The notes beneath the pieces were generated by a model, which did not search any database, was not told where the DNA came from, and saw only the letters and a program-made list of their open reading frames with translations. From NCBI RefSeq assembly GCF_963668385.1, contig NZ_OY764327.1, positions 6,146,724-6,210,723 on the forward strand: a stretch of 64,000 bases of DNA, written 5' to 3'. A program made the translations under genes and the position numbers. This stretch comes from an uncultured Carboxylicivirga sp. GTDB lineage: Bacteria; Bacteroidota; Bacteroidia; Bacteroidales; Marinilabiliaceae. Below, in pieces: positions 38,623 through 47,377 of this stretch (the first letter of the stretch is position 1; every line of letters starts with the position of its first letter).

Positions 38623-40614
38623 TTACTCTACAATCGGTCTAACAGAACTAACATCTTGAGGTAACCATACCATCATATCACCACTTCCTCGATGCAACCA
38701 CGAATAATATGGAATAAGTGTAAGCTCCACATTTTTCGTTTCTAATAAACCATCCTTATTGATTGATAAAGATTGGCCTTGAGTTTTCAATTGTTTGATT
38801 CCATTTAGCAATTTTGGGTTATCAATAACCTCAACCTTTGGATTAGCTGGAACAAGTACACTAGATAATTTAAAATCATTATCAGGCCATTCTGCACAAT
38901 ATACAATAGGTCCTCTTTCAAACGAAATACGTCCCTTATCAGCCTCAACATTTTCATTGGCAGTAATAACTCTTGGTTCAAGATTAAAATTAACCTCAAC
39001 CTTATCTCCTTTTTTCCAGGTTCTGTTAATAACAAAGTATCCTTTTTCAAGCTGGCTTTCTATCCTTTTACCATTTATTTTTACGCTATAATTGCCCGAC
39101 ACGTTATCACTGAATGAATAAAGATCGCTTGGTAGCACCTTATTTTGTGCCCATCCCGGAATTCTTATCCTTAGAGCCATATCTTTTTTACTTTTAGGAT
39201 TCACTTCTATTTGCACATCACCATTCCAAGGATATCCTGTAGTTTGTTTGATATTAACCTTTTTACCTTCCACCTCAACTTCCGAAGTGTTGCCCATAAA
39301 CAAATTAACAAAAACACTATTCTCTTTTACTGCATAAACATATCCAGGTAAAGAAGGAATAAAACGACTTAGGTTAGATGGACAACAAGCACATCCGAAC
39401 CAAGGCTTACGCTCACATGCTCCTTGATTAAAATTATATTCACCATCTGATTCCAATGGATTTGGATAAAAAAATGTACCTCCATCTAATGCAACTCCAG
39501 ATATTAAACCATTGTATAAAGTACGCTCAACCACATCGTAATACTTGGCATCGCCATGCAATAAAAACATACGATGATTCCAATATACATTTCCAATGGC
39601 TGCACAGGTTTCGTTATATGCAGTAAGGTTGGGTAATTCATAATTTTCACCAAAAGCCTCGCCTTCGTGACGAGCTCCAATTCCTCCTGTTATATAAAGC
39701 TTTTTCGATACTACATTTTCCCAAATTTTGTCAATGGCCTTGATATACGCAGAATCACCTGTTAACGCAGCAACATCAGCCATGCCTGAATACATATAAA
39801 CAGCTCGAACAGCATGCCCCACAGCTTCATCCTGCTCCACCACAGGCTTATGAGCCTGACTATACTCGTCTGTTCTAGTGGTATATCCTCTCTTATCCAG
39901 AAAAAACTTAGCCAAATCAAGATACTTTTGCTCTCCGGTTAGTACATACAATTTAGCTAAAGCCATTTCTGCAATTTGATGGCCTGGAACTCTAATCAAC
40001 TTTCCTGGTGCATCCCCAATTTCTCGATCTACACAATCAGCATATTTAATAGCAATATCCAGAAAGTTTCTTTTCCCTGTGGCCTGATAGTGCGCTATTG
40101 CACCCTCTAACATATGCCCCAGATTATAAAACTCATGACTTAACTCCTCAACTTTTTCCCATCTTTCGCTACCCGACCATTCATGCGGATGCTCCGGGTT
40201 CATGGTGCGAGAAGTATATAAATAACCATCTTCCTCTTGAGCTGCAGCAACAATTACAAGTACACTATCAATATATTTATCCAGTTTTTTATCGGGATAC
40301 GTTTGCATAGAATAACTGGCTCCTTCAATGGTTTTATACACATCGGTATCATCAAACGATAATCCACCCACCTTATACTCGCTACTGGGATGTGCAGCCT
40401 TTACAAAGTTTTCATAACGTCCGGTTTCTTCACATTTGCTAAAAGCCAAAGGGATAGTTGTTTCTCTGCTAGCTTTTAATCGTTGTCCCCAAAAGTTATC
40501 TGTAATTTTTACCGAAGTAAAAGGAACAGGCGTTATTGGATATCCCGAATCTTTTTTCTGCGCTTTTAAAGGCAGTATCGCTAATAATAAAAATGGAATA
40601 ATAGATATTTTCAT
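38623..40614 (-). CDS. GH127 (DUF1680) beta-L-arabinofuranosidase, secreted
   Basis: About 663 residues from Met13 of the open frame (40614), which begins a clean signal peptide MKISIIPFLLLAILPLKAQ; the upstream ATG at 40650 adds a charged extension. GH127 enzymes use a zinc-bound cysteine nucleophile with an acid/base glutamate. Both clusters are present: YNETCAAIGNVYW (Glu and Cys near residue 335) and WFGCACCPSN (Cys pair near 410). An (alpha/alpha)6 barrel precedes C-terminal beta domains (VEVNFNLEPRVI). Removes beta-L-arabinofuranose, as in Hyp-linked arabinans of extensin-like glycoproteins or arabinogalactan. GH146, a close family, is an alternative. Confidence 0.88.
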   Translation of the reverse strand: MKISIIPFLLLAILPLKAQKKDSGYPITPVPFTSVKITDNFWGQRLKASRETTIPLAFSKCEETGRYENFVKAAHPSSEYKVGGLSFDDTDVYKTIEGASYSMQTYPDKKLDKYIDSVLVIVAAAQEEDGYLYTSRTMNPEHPHEWSGSERWEKVEELSHEFYNLGHMLEGAIAHYQATGKRNFLDIAIKYADCVDREIGDAPGKLIRVPGHQIAEMALAKLYVLTGEQKYLDLAKFFLDKRGYTTRTDEYSQAHKPVVEQDEAVGHAVRAVYMYSGMADVAALTGDSAYIKAIDKIWENVVSKKLYITGGIGARHEGEAFGENYELPNLTAYNETCAAIGNVYWNHRMFLLHGDAKYYDVVERTLYNGLISGVALDGGTFFYPNPLESDGEYNFNQGACERKPWFGCACCPSNLSRFIPSLPGYVYAVKENSVFVNLFMGNTSEVEVEGKKVNIKQTTGYPWNGDVQIEVNPKSKKDMALRIRIPGWAQNKVLPSDLYSFSDNVSGNYSVKINGKRIESQLEKGYFVINRTWKKGDKVEVNFNLEPRVITANENVEADKGRISFERGPIVYCAEWPDNDFKLSSVLVPANPKVEVIDNPKLLNGIKQLKTQGQSLSINKDGLLETKNVELTLIPYYSWLHRGSGDMMVWLPQDVSSVRPIVE

Positions 40615-40676
40615 AACAATTGGTTTTAATTTAATACACTTTCTCCTCAATGCTTTTTAAAATTCTTTATCAGTAC

Positions 40677-43460
40677 TCAAAACAGAATATTTACTTCCTG
40701 ACTCATTTCTTTTGAAGGAATATCTACTTCCCAACCCGTTTTTGATTTCTGAATTGGAAGTTTCATTCCATCGGCTATTACTTGTTTGGGTATATTTTTT
40801 TCTGAACGAATTTCAAGTAAAGTGGTATGATTTAGGTTTAACTCTCTATTTTCAAGAATAAAAGTTAGTTTTTTACCTTTTGATGAAATAACAACAGGAG
40901 CTTCTTTTGCAAACCCATCTTGTTTAAGAGCCAAATGATATCGATACTTTCCTAATATATAACTAAACTGCTGACGCACCCCATCCTTTGGAATCACTTT
41001 TAGTGTTGAACCAACTTTTGCTAGTTCTCCTCCATAAGCATGAAGCCCAAACACTGAATCTTGAACGACAATAGTACGTGCTGTTTTAAATGCAGCACCA
41101 TAACCCAGATCAATTTCTCCATCGTAATGCCATACTCCTCTTTGTTCTTTCTTCTGGAGCCATGTTTGTCCGCTTTTGGCACTCATAAAAGCCCAACCAG
41201 TTGCGCCATCATTTTCTTTCCCCGGAAACCAGTATCCATAATCAGAACTCTGATTACCTGTATTCATCAAAGCCCAAGAGCTTAAATACGAATTATATCC
41301 CAATTCAATCCAATCGGAATTATTGCTGTAATACAACCCATATTCTAATACAGACCAACCTCCCATCATAGACATGTATGACATTTCGTGCGTATGTTCA
41401 GCCGACGCACAATCAGCTCCCGCCAGATAGTATTTAGGCATTAACCATCCACGCACCGATAAACCAGCATAATGCTGCTTATCCATAAAGTATTTCGCAT
41501 CATTCACGGATACTTTAGGATGAGAATACCATATTTTTTTGTTTTTATCGAACCATAGTTTATTATCGGGTTTCATCGGATTTTCTACAGCATACTTTGC
41601 CAAGGCAAAAGATGATTCGAAAGCGGTACGATCAAAACTATGCTCCGATCGAAATGGATATTCATCATCGTAAATAAAATATTTAGCTTTCTTTTCCCAT
41701 TCTCCTCGTAAATGATCCGCTTCCTTTTGTCGCTGATTCCTTTCCAGTTCGGCAATCACATCAAGAATAACTTTTTCGTTGTAAATACCCCATTTATAGG
41801 TATCGAACCACGACCAAACATTGTATGGATAGGAATGATATGCAAGTGCTGTTTGATAAGCTCTTTCCAAATAACCTTCAGCATCCAAATAATGAGTGAA
41901 TTCGGGAGATGTTTTGGCTATCTCATACATGTGATAATACAGTTTGATAATATGCGGATAATCGTATGCTCTCCAAATTTGCATTTCTCTGAAGTCATTT
42001 GGAAAAATCATGGAATGCAATGCCGAATCGCGAGACACATGCCAGTTGGGAACACCATAAACAGCATATGGATAAGGTTTTTCATCGGAAGATCGTTGCA
42101 ATTTTCCCCACACAAAATTCTTTATATGATATTCCAATGAGGCAATCTCTGCAGAATCGGGATACACTGCATTTTTAGCTGCTACAAAAGGAGCTTTCCC
42201 CAAAATAGGATCATCGCAAGCAATTACATAGGCCCACCAGCCATCAAACCCATCGGTATCTTCAGGCCCTCTTAGCTTTTTCTGCTTCATATCGTAAACA
42301 GAATATAAACCATCCCACCATTTTCCAGGTTGTTTGTGTTGTTGATGATTTACAATAAATGAACTTCGTTTTTTAATCAGTGTTTCTATCGGTTCGGTAG
42401 AAAAGAATTCCAGAATAGAATGCTCTCCTCCATTGTAATAGACATGAACCATGTTTTCGCCCAAACGATTGAATTTCATTTCAAAAAGATGCGCTCCATT
42501 AGGTCCTTGTCCTATGCTTTTTATTGAAGTTTGCTGCGGATATTCGGCCTGCAACGAATCAATGGTGCCTTTTAATCGAATGGCCACTTTAACTGATAAA
42601 TCCTGAGGCACAGTATATCCAGGCACAGCTCTTACATCAAGCAGTCCACCTTTGCACAAAGTATTTCGCAAATCCTCGTACTTAGAGGCGGATGTAAGTA
42701 CAAATTCATAACTAATTGAATTTCCTTTTGTGCCAACTGGGGCTAAAATTTGGGTTGTATGTGGCAATCGCCAATTGCCTTCTATTTGCGGAGCTGTAGC
42801 TCCTGAGTGAATATAAATATTAGAAGTATGATTTGAATAGTCGAAAAACTCTAAAGGAGTTTGCTTCCCAGTTGTCATCAGATAAAACTCTCCTTTTCCA
42901 GAAGGCTTTGAAAAAGTTAAAAATGATGAGTTTAACGAAATACTCTGTTTTTGAATAAATGTTCTTTCAAAGATATGCTTTGGCGTGGCTTTATCCTGAT
43001 TTCTTTCTGGCGAATTCCACTTAACAGGAAGTACAATATCGCCTAATTCTATTTCACGTATACTTGTATTGGTTAATTCTATACGCAAATGCAATCCATC
43101 TTCTTTCAGTGTATAAAATCGCTTCATACATAAAGCCATATCAAACAATGAATCAGAATAAACTACCGTTTGCTCATCTATTTTGGAGAAACGTGTAGAA
43201 TTGGTAAACAGATGAAACCAATCTTCATTATTGACCCTATATTTAATTTGAATGCTTCCCCATGCATCACCTGCTGAAAAAAGGTCAGCCGAATCTGTTA
43301 ATGCCCTAAATGAAGAAACTCCACGGTAAGAAAAACCAACGTGATACTTGTTGTTTTTTAATGTTGATAACTGACCTTTTGACTGTATCTGATAAATAAA
43401 TAATAATCCTAAAACCAGAATAAGTCTATTAATTATTTTATGCGGGTAAATCATATGCAT
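40677..43460 (-). CDS. DUF5695-like secreted (alpha/alpha)-barrel protein, probable glycoside hydrolase
   Basis: About 927 residues using Met16 (43460), with Met18 (43454) also possible; the ATG at 43505 lies inside a perfect stem-loop and is unlikely. Signal peptide ends near QSKGQ. N-terminal part (to about 330) is beta-rich (DGLHLRIELTNTSIREIELGD), the middle (about 380-760) is alpha-helical with many aromatic and acidic residues (DTDGFDGWWAYVIACDDP, CASAEHTHEMSYMS, NVWSWFDTYKWG), and the end is beta-rich. The pattern recalls DUF5695-family proteins of glycan loci. The family name is from memory and the reaction is unknown. Sits between two DUF1680 genes, 26-27 bp upstream of the GH127 gene region, so arabinogalactan side-chain hydrolysis is a reasonable guess. 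Confidence 0.7.
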   Translation of the reverse strand: MHMIYPHKIINRLILVLGLLFIYQIQSKGQLSTLKNNKYHVGFSYRGVSSFRALTDSADLFSAGDAWGSIQIKYRVNNEDWFHLFTNSTRFSKIDEQTVVYSDSLFDMALCMKRFYTLKEDGLHLRIELTNTSIREIELGDIVLPVKWNSPERNQDKATPKHIFERTFIQKQSISLNSSFLTFSKPSGKGEFYLMTTGKQTPLEFFDYSNHTSNIYIHSGATAPQIEGNWRLPHTTQILAPVGTKGNSISYEFVLTSASKYEDLRNTLCKGGLLDVRAVPGYTVPQDLSVKVAIRLKGTIDSLQAEYPQQTSIKSIGQGPNGAHLFEMKFNRLGENMVHVYYNGGEHSILEFFSTEPIETLIKKRSSFIVNHQQHKQPGKWWDGLYSVYDMKQKKLRGPEDTDGFDGWWAYVIACDDPILGKAPFVAAKNAVYPDSAEIASLEYHIKNFVWGKLQRSSDEKPYPYAVYGVPNWHVSRDSALHSMIFPNDFREMQIWRAYDYPHIIKLYYHMYEIAKTSPEFTHYLDAEGYLERAYQTALAYHSYPYNVWSWFDTYKWGIYNEKVILDVIAELERNQRQKEADHLRGEWEKKAKYFIYDDEYPFRSEHSFDRTAFESSFALAKYAVENPMKPDNKLWFDKNKKIWYSHPKVSVNDAKYFMDKQHYAGLSVRGWLMPKYYLAGADCASAEHTHEMSYMSMMGGWSVLEYGLYYSNNSDWIELGYNSYLSSWALMNTGNQSSDYGYWFPGKENDGATGWAFMSAKSGQTWLQKKEQRGVWHYDGEIDLGYGAAFKTARTIVVQDSVFGLHAYGGELAKVGSTLKVIPKDGVRQQFSYILGKYRYHLALKQDGFAKEAPVVISSKGKKLTFILENRELNLNHTTLLEIRSEKNIPKQVIADGMKLPIQKSKTGWEVDIPSKEMSQEVNILF

Positions 43461-43477
43461 GTTGATTGTCTTTGATA

Positions 43478-43524
43478 AAATCAATCGGTCGTTCCATGCT
43501 AACAAAGAAAGAGCCGATTGATTT
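43478..43524 (-). other. Perfect intergenic stem-loop between DUF1680 and DUF5695-like genes
   Basis: AAATCAATCGG (43478-43488) pairs exactly with CCGATTGATTT (43514-43524), an 11-bp stem with a 25-nt loop. Only a short T run follows on the minus strand, so it is more likely an mRNA stabiliser or processing site than a full terminator. Its place argues that the downstream gene starts at 43460 or 43454. Confidence 0.6.
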
Positions 43525-43536
43525 CAATAATATATC

Positions 43537-45540
43537 CTAATTGATAGATGAATTATATAACCAAATACCATATGAAAAAGCATTGGCATGTTCATCAGGT
43601 TTTGGTTCCCCTTTACGGTACCACTGACCAATATTGGCAAAAGGGGTTAAAATCACATTCACTTCTTTATTATTATAATAGGCCTTTGTTTCATAAACGG
43701 GTCCTAATATCGATGCATCCGGTTTTGGAATCTTAATAGGGTTTATTGATAAATCTACTCTAATATCCTTTTTAAGATCGATTGTATCATTATTCAATTG
43801 CTCATTCCAAACCATATCCAAAGAATATACAATAGGCCCACGCACAAAGGCTGACGGGATTTTATCCGTTGGATTTTCTTTATACATATGTTCACCTCCT
43901 GCCAAGTAATACATTGAATATTCGCTATGATTTTTTCTCATTACCCAATGCTCTTCCATAGGAAAGGTAAGTTCAATGGTATCTCCTTTTTTCCAGTTAT
44001 TAGCAAGTTTCAAATAGGATCCTGATTTCACTTTCTCAACCGTCTTACCATTAAGCATAACCTGAGGATTGTTACACCATGTCGGAATTCGCAAAAACAA
44101 TTGCTTTTGTACTGGTTCTTCTGATTCAACCACAATTTTGATACTTTCAGACTCGGGATAAATAGTTTTAACAGCCAATTCAAAATCTTCGCCATCATAA
44201 TCTGATGCCAAATATTGGTTGATATAAAAGTTCGAGCCCTTTTCGGCAAAAGCAAATGTTGGAATCAATGAAATAATTCGGTGACCACTAGCTGTACAAC
44301 AATCGGGTCCATGAAAATATCCTTCTGGTTTACTGCCATTAGGTGCGGTATGGTATCGGCACGAACCATGCTCTGCATCCTGAGCTGCAAATACATGATT
44401 AATCATTAATCGTTCAATAGCATCAGCGTATTTAACTTCGCCAGTAATTTCAAGTAACATTTGAGTTAGTTGCATCCACGACATGGTAGCACAAGTTTCG
44501 ACTATATTTCCAGAGAGAGGTTTTACATAGCCATGCTCATAATGTTCAGCCACACTCACACCTCCAGTAATATACATTTGTCGTTTACTAATATCGTTCC
44601 AGGCTCCAATTACTTTTCGTAATAATGAGGAGTCTCCTGTAACACGATACAATCTTAAGAAACCCATAAAGTTCATATGGAAGGTATGCGAATGCACATA
44701 AGGTTGTAGTTTATCCACCCCTATTTGTCCTGAAGCTACAGAATCTAATCTTGAAAAAGAATCCCATCCACTCCATTTATCGATATTATTTACAACCCAT
44801 TTGCTCCATTTTAAATACTTTTCTTTTCCGGTTATTTCATATAATCGGGTTACTGGATCAGCAAGCAATGTGCCTTCCCAAGAATAATGCACACTATGTC
44901 CAGCAAACTGCGAAGTTCCGGCTAATTTTTTATTAATATTTTCAGGTGGTCGTAGATTTGATGGCCAGAATTCATGTTTACCTGGACCAAAATTTTGTAA
45001 GAAATAATCTGCTAATTTCTCAACAGCTACCAAAGCCTTTTCATTACCAGTTTCTTCATAAACAGTCATAAAAGCATGGAACACAAAATACAATTCGTAT
45101 GGATCCATTCCTCTTATTGGTCTTACTTTTGAGCGATAATCTTTTGCTGTTGCCCCTACATATCCACTCTCCTCTTGCGAATCAATAATTCTATCTAAAA
45201 CAGCTTGTGCCTTTTGTAATAATTCTTTATCATCGCTTTGTATGGCTGATAAATAAGCCGATTCTACCCATTTCCCATGTTGTTCTGCTTGTGTCCAGTC
45301 CCAATCGGTATGTTCTCTTTTAACTATAAAATCAACATATTTATCAATGGGAAAATTCTTGATATAATTATTTCGGTTAACATCTATCCTGTGACCAAAA
45401 AATCCAGTAATGTGTTTTACTGATGAAATGGGTACAGGCTTCTCTGTCAATTCAATCTGATCAACACCTTTCTTTTCACCAGGAGAACAGGCTACCAGAT
45501 ATACCAACATCATTATTATACTTATATTTCTCAACTTCAT
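43537..45540 (-). CDS. DUF1680 / GH127-like glycoside hydrolase, lipoprotein
   Basis: About 667 residues from Met7 (45540): MKLRNISIIMMLVYLVACSPGE, with lipobox LVAC, so anchored in the envelope. The cysteine-zinc centre of DUF1680 proteins is recognisable: IVETCATMSW (Glu, Cys near 348) and HGPDCCTASGHR (Cys pair near 412). C-terminal strands (IELTFPMEEHWVM) follow. It is clearly diverged from the other DUF1680 protein of this PUL, having GPDCC where that one has GCACC, so the two probably cut different arabinofuranose or related linkages. First enzyme gene after susCD. Confidence 0.82.
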   Translation of the reverse strand: MKLRNISIIMMLVYLVACSPGEKKGVDQIELTEKPVPISSVKHITGFFGHRIDVNRNNYIKNFPIDKYVDFIVKREHTDWDWTQAEQHGKWVESAYLSAIQSDDKELLQKAQAVLDRIIDSQEESGYVGATAKDYRSKVRPIRGMDPYELYFVFHAFMTVYEETGNEKALVAVEKLADYFLQNFGPGKHEFWPSNLRPPENINKKLAGTSQFAGHSVHYSWEGTLLADPVTRLYEITGKEKYLKWSKWVVNNIDKWSGWDSFSRLDSVASGQIGVDKLQPYVHSHTFHMNFMGFLRLYRVTGDSSLLRKVIGAWNDISKRQMYITGGVSVAEHYEHGYVKPLSGNIVETCATMSWMQLTQMLLEITGEVKYADAIERLMINHVFAAQDAEHGSCRYHTAPNGSKPEGYFHGPDCCTASGHRIISLIPTFAFAEKGSNFYINQYLASDYDGEDFELAVKTIYPESESIKIVVESEEPVQKQLFLRIPTWCNNPQVMLNGKTVEKVKSGSYLKLANNWKKGDTIELTFPMEEHWVMRKNHSEYSMYYLAGGEHMYKENPTDKIPSAFVRGPIVYSLDMVWNEQLNNDTIDLKKDIRVDLSINPIKIPKPDASILGPVYETKAYYNNKEVNVILTPFANIGQWYRKGEPKPDEHANAFSYGIWLYNSSIN

Positions 45541-45599
45541 ATCAATAGCTTTAACCAATTTGTTATTAGGTGGGACAAAATTGATTGCCCTCTATTATT

Positions 45600-45628
45600 G
45601 GCAGGCCTGTAGAAAAAACAGACCTACC
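45600..45628 (-). terminator. Hairpin after susD of the arabinose/galactose PUL
   Basis: An 11-bp stem (GGTAGGTCTGT with ACAGGCCTGCC on the minus strand, two G-U pairs). No strong T tract follows. Like the hairpin after the other susD, it may set the 3' end of an abundant susCD mRNA. Confidence 0.6.
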
Positions 45629-45651
45629 TTTAATATTCTCAATTCATCTTA

Positions 45652-47268
45652 TTAATAATTAGGATTTTGCTCTAATAAAGGGTTTGAAGTAACTACACTT
45701 TCCGGAATTGGAAATACTTTACGATAATCTCCATTAGGCTCATGAGATAACCAACTTTTGGACGTAAATACTCCAAAACGAATCATATTTCGTCGAGTAT
45801 AACCTTCCCAAGCAAATTCCCAGTTCCATTCGTCAAACATACGTCCAAATGCAACAGGAGCCTGATCTCCAGGAGTTGTAATCTGATAATTTTCAACTTC
45901 ACCCCATTGGAATGCAGAGTTTTCTTTTAATTGCTCATCTGTAACGGTTGCCAACGCAGGGTTTTCTGTAAAAGCTCTGTTTCTCACTTCAGTTACTATT
46001 GCTCCTGCTCCTGCCTGTCCTGTTCGTAACAAACATTCGGCTTTCATTAATAAAACTTCGGAATATCTAAAGAGCGGAATATCACTATCGGCACTCCATT
46101 GCGAACCCACTGCAATTTCATATTTACCCATTCTGTAGCCTTCCATTTCATTGGTATATTTACCATCGGGTAAGTCTTTGCTAAAAACAAGAGGTTCTCC
46201 GGCTTTATCGTATATTCCATACAACATATTACCATCTGCATCATACTGCTGCCCCATTAACCATGAATCTTGCAAACGAGTATCTCCATCCTGGTAAGTA
46301 TCAATAAACTGAGTAATACCTTTGGGACCTCCAGCCGCATTAGGAGGATAAACTGTTTCATATTTCTTTTGAAGTTCTGAGTGCCATGAGTTCATAAAAA
46401 GGAAATTACCAACAATACCTCTGTCATAATCGTAAGGAATAGTAAACAACACCTCTTTAGAAGTCTCTGATCCTTCTATTTTAAATGGATCTTTGTAATT
46501 GGGTGATAATTCGCATTTACCACTATTAATAATATCATTACACTGTTGAATACACTCATTCCACTTAGCAACACCAGTATAAACTTCGGCGTTTAAATAA
46601 ATATTAGCCAACAATGTTTTAGCAGCCCACTTATTAAATCGGCCATATAATTCAGCCCCCTGAACTTCACTTAAATCTGGTATTACTTCAGTTAATTCAT
46701 CAACAATAAAATCATATATTTCCTGACGTGTATTCTTTTCTGGTAGTTCTTGCGAAGTTGTTATAACCAAAGGTGCATCACCAAAATTATCACAAATCAT
46801 CCAGAAATAATATGCTCTAAGTGCTCTTAATTCAGCAATAGCAGCAAGTCTTTCATCTTCTGATGGAGCTGGAATAATATTGTTTTCCAGACGACTGATA
46901 GCACTGTTACACAAAATTACTCCTCGGTAGCTTTTATCCCATAACTGACTAATTTGTGTTGCTTCCGAATTCCATGTGTGGAACATTAGCTTTTTATAAA
47001 CACCTCCATCATCCCATCCGGTTACATTGGCTGGTAAAGCTATACAGCAACCGGTTAACTCTTGTGTTTGCCATCGTCCAAAGACATCGTTTTCGTACAT
47101 AGCAGCGTAAGCGCCTACAATATTGGGTGCAAAATCATTAAGTGTATAATTATAGGTTTTTTCTGTTATATCTGAATAAACGATTTCATCCAAACTATTA
47201 TCACATCCGGCAAACAAAATCACCGATAGTAATAAGATATATATGCTATTGAATTTATTATTTTTCAT
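45652..47268 (-). CDS. SusD/RagB-family outer-membrane lipoprotein
   Basis: Glycan-binding lid lipoprotein of the SusC transporter encoded upstream (109-bp gap). 538 residues. N-terminus MKNNKFNSIYILLLSVILFAGCDNSLDEIVYSD carries lipobox FAGC (Cys22). SusD hallmarks: RLAAIAELRALRAYYFWMICDNFGD (TPR helices), KTLLANIYLNAEVY, and PLFRYSEVLLMKAECLLRTGQ with EVRNRAF towards the C-terminus; the C-terminal DEWNWEFAWEGYTRRNMIRFG matches the family. Expected to bind the arabinose- and galactose-containing glycan attacked by the enzymes downstream. Confidence 0.95.
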   Translation of the reverse strand: MKNNKFNSIYILLLSVILFAGCDNSLDEIVYSDITEKTYNYTLNDFAPNIVGAYAAMYENDVFGRWQTQELTGCCIALPANVTGWDDGGVYKKLMFHTWNSEATQISQLWDKSYRGVILCNSAISRLENNIIPAPSEDERLAAIAELRALRAYYFWMICDNFGDAPLVITTSQELPEKNTRQEIYDFIVDELTEVIPDLSEVQGAELYGRFNKWAAKTLLANIYLNAEVYTGVAKWNECIQQCNDIINSGKCELSPNYKDPFKIEGSETSKEVLFTIPYDYDRGIVGNFLFMNSWHSELQKKYETVYPPNAAGGPKGITQFIDTYQDGDTRLQDSWLMGQQYDADGNMLYGIYDKAGEPLVFSKDLPDGKYTNEMEGYRMGKYEIAVGSQWSADSDIPLFRYSEVLLMKAECLLRTGQAGAGAIVTEVRNRAFTENPALATVTDEQLKENSAFQWGEVENYQITTPGDQAPVAFGRMFDEWNWEFAWEGYTRRNMIRFGVFTSKSWLSHEPNGDYRKVFPIPESVVTSNPLLEQNPNY

Positions 47269-47377
47269 CTCATTATAATTTTAGTTTTCAAAGGTTTTTG
47301 ATGGAATTTGCCAATAATTTTATCACTATTGAGATAAAGTTTCTCTTGGCTCATTTCATTTGATAACCTTTGAATGA

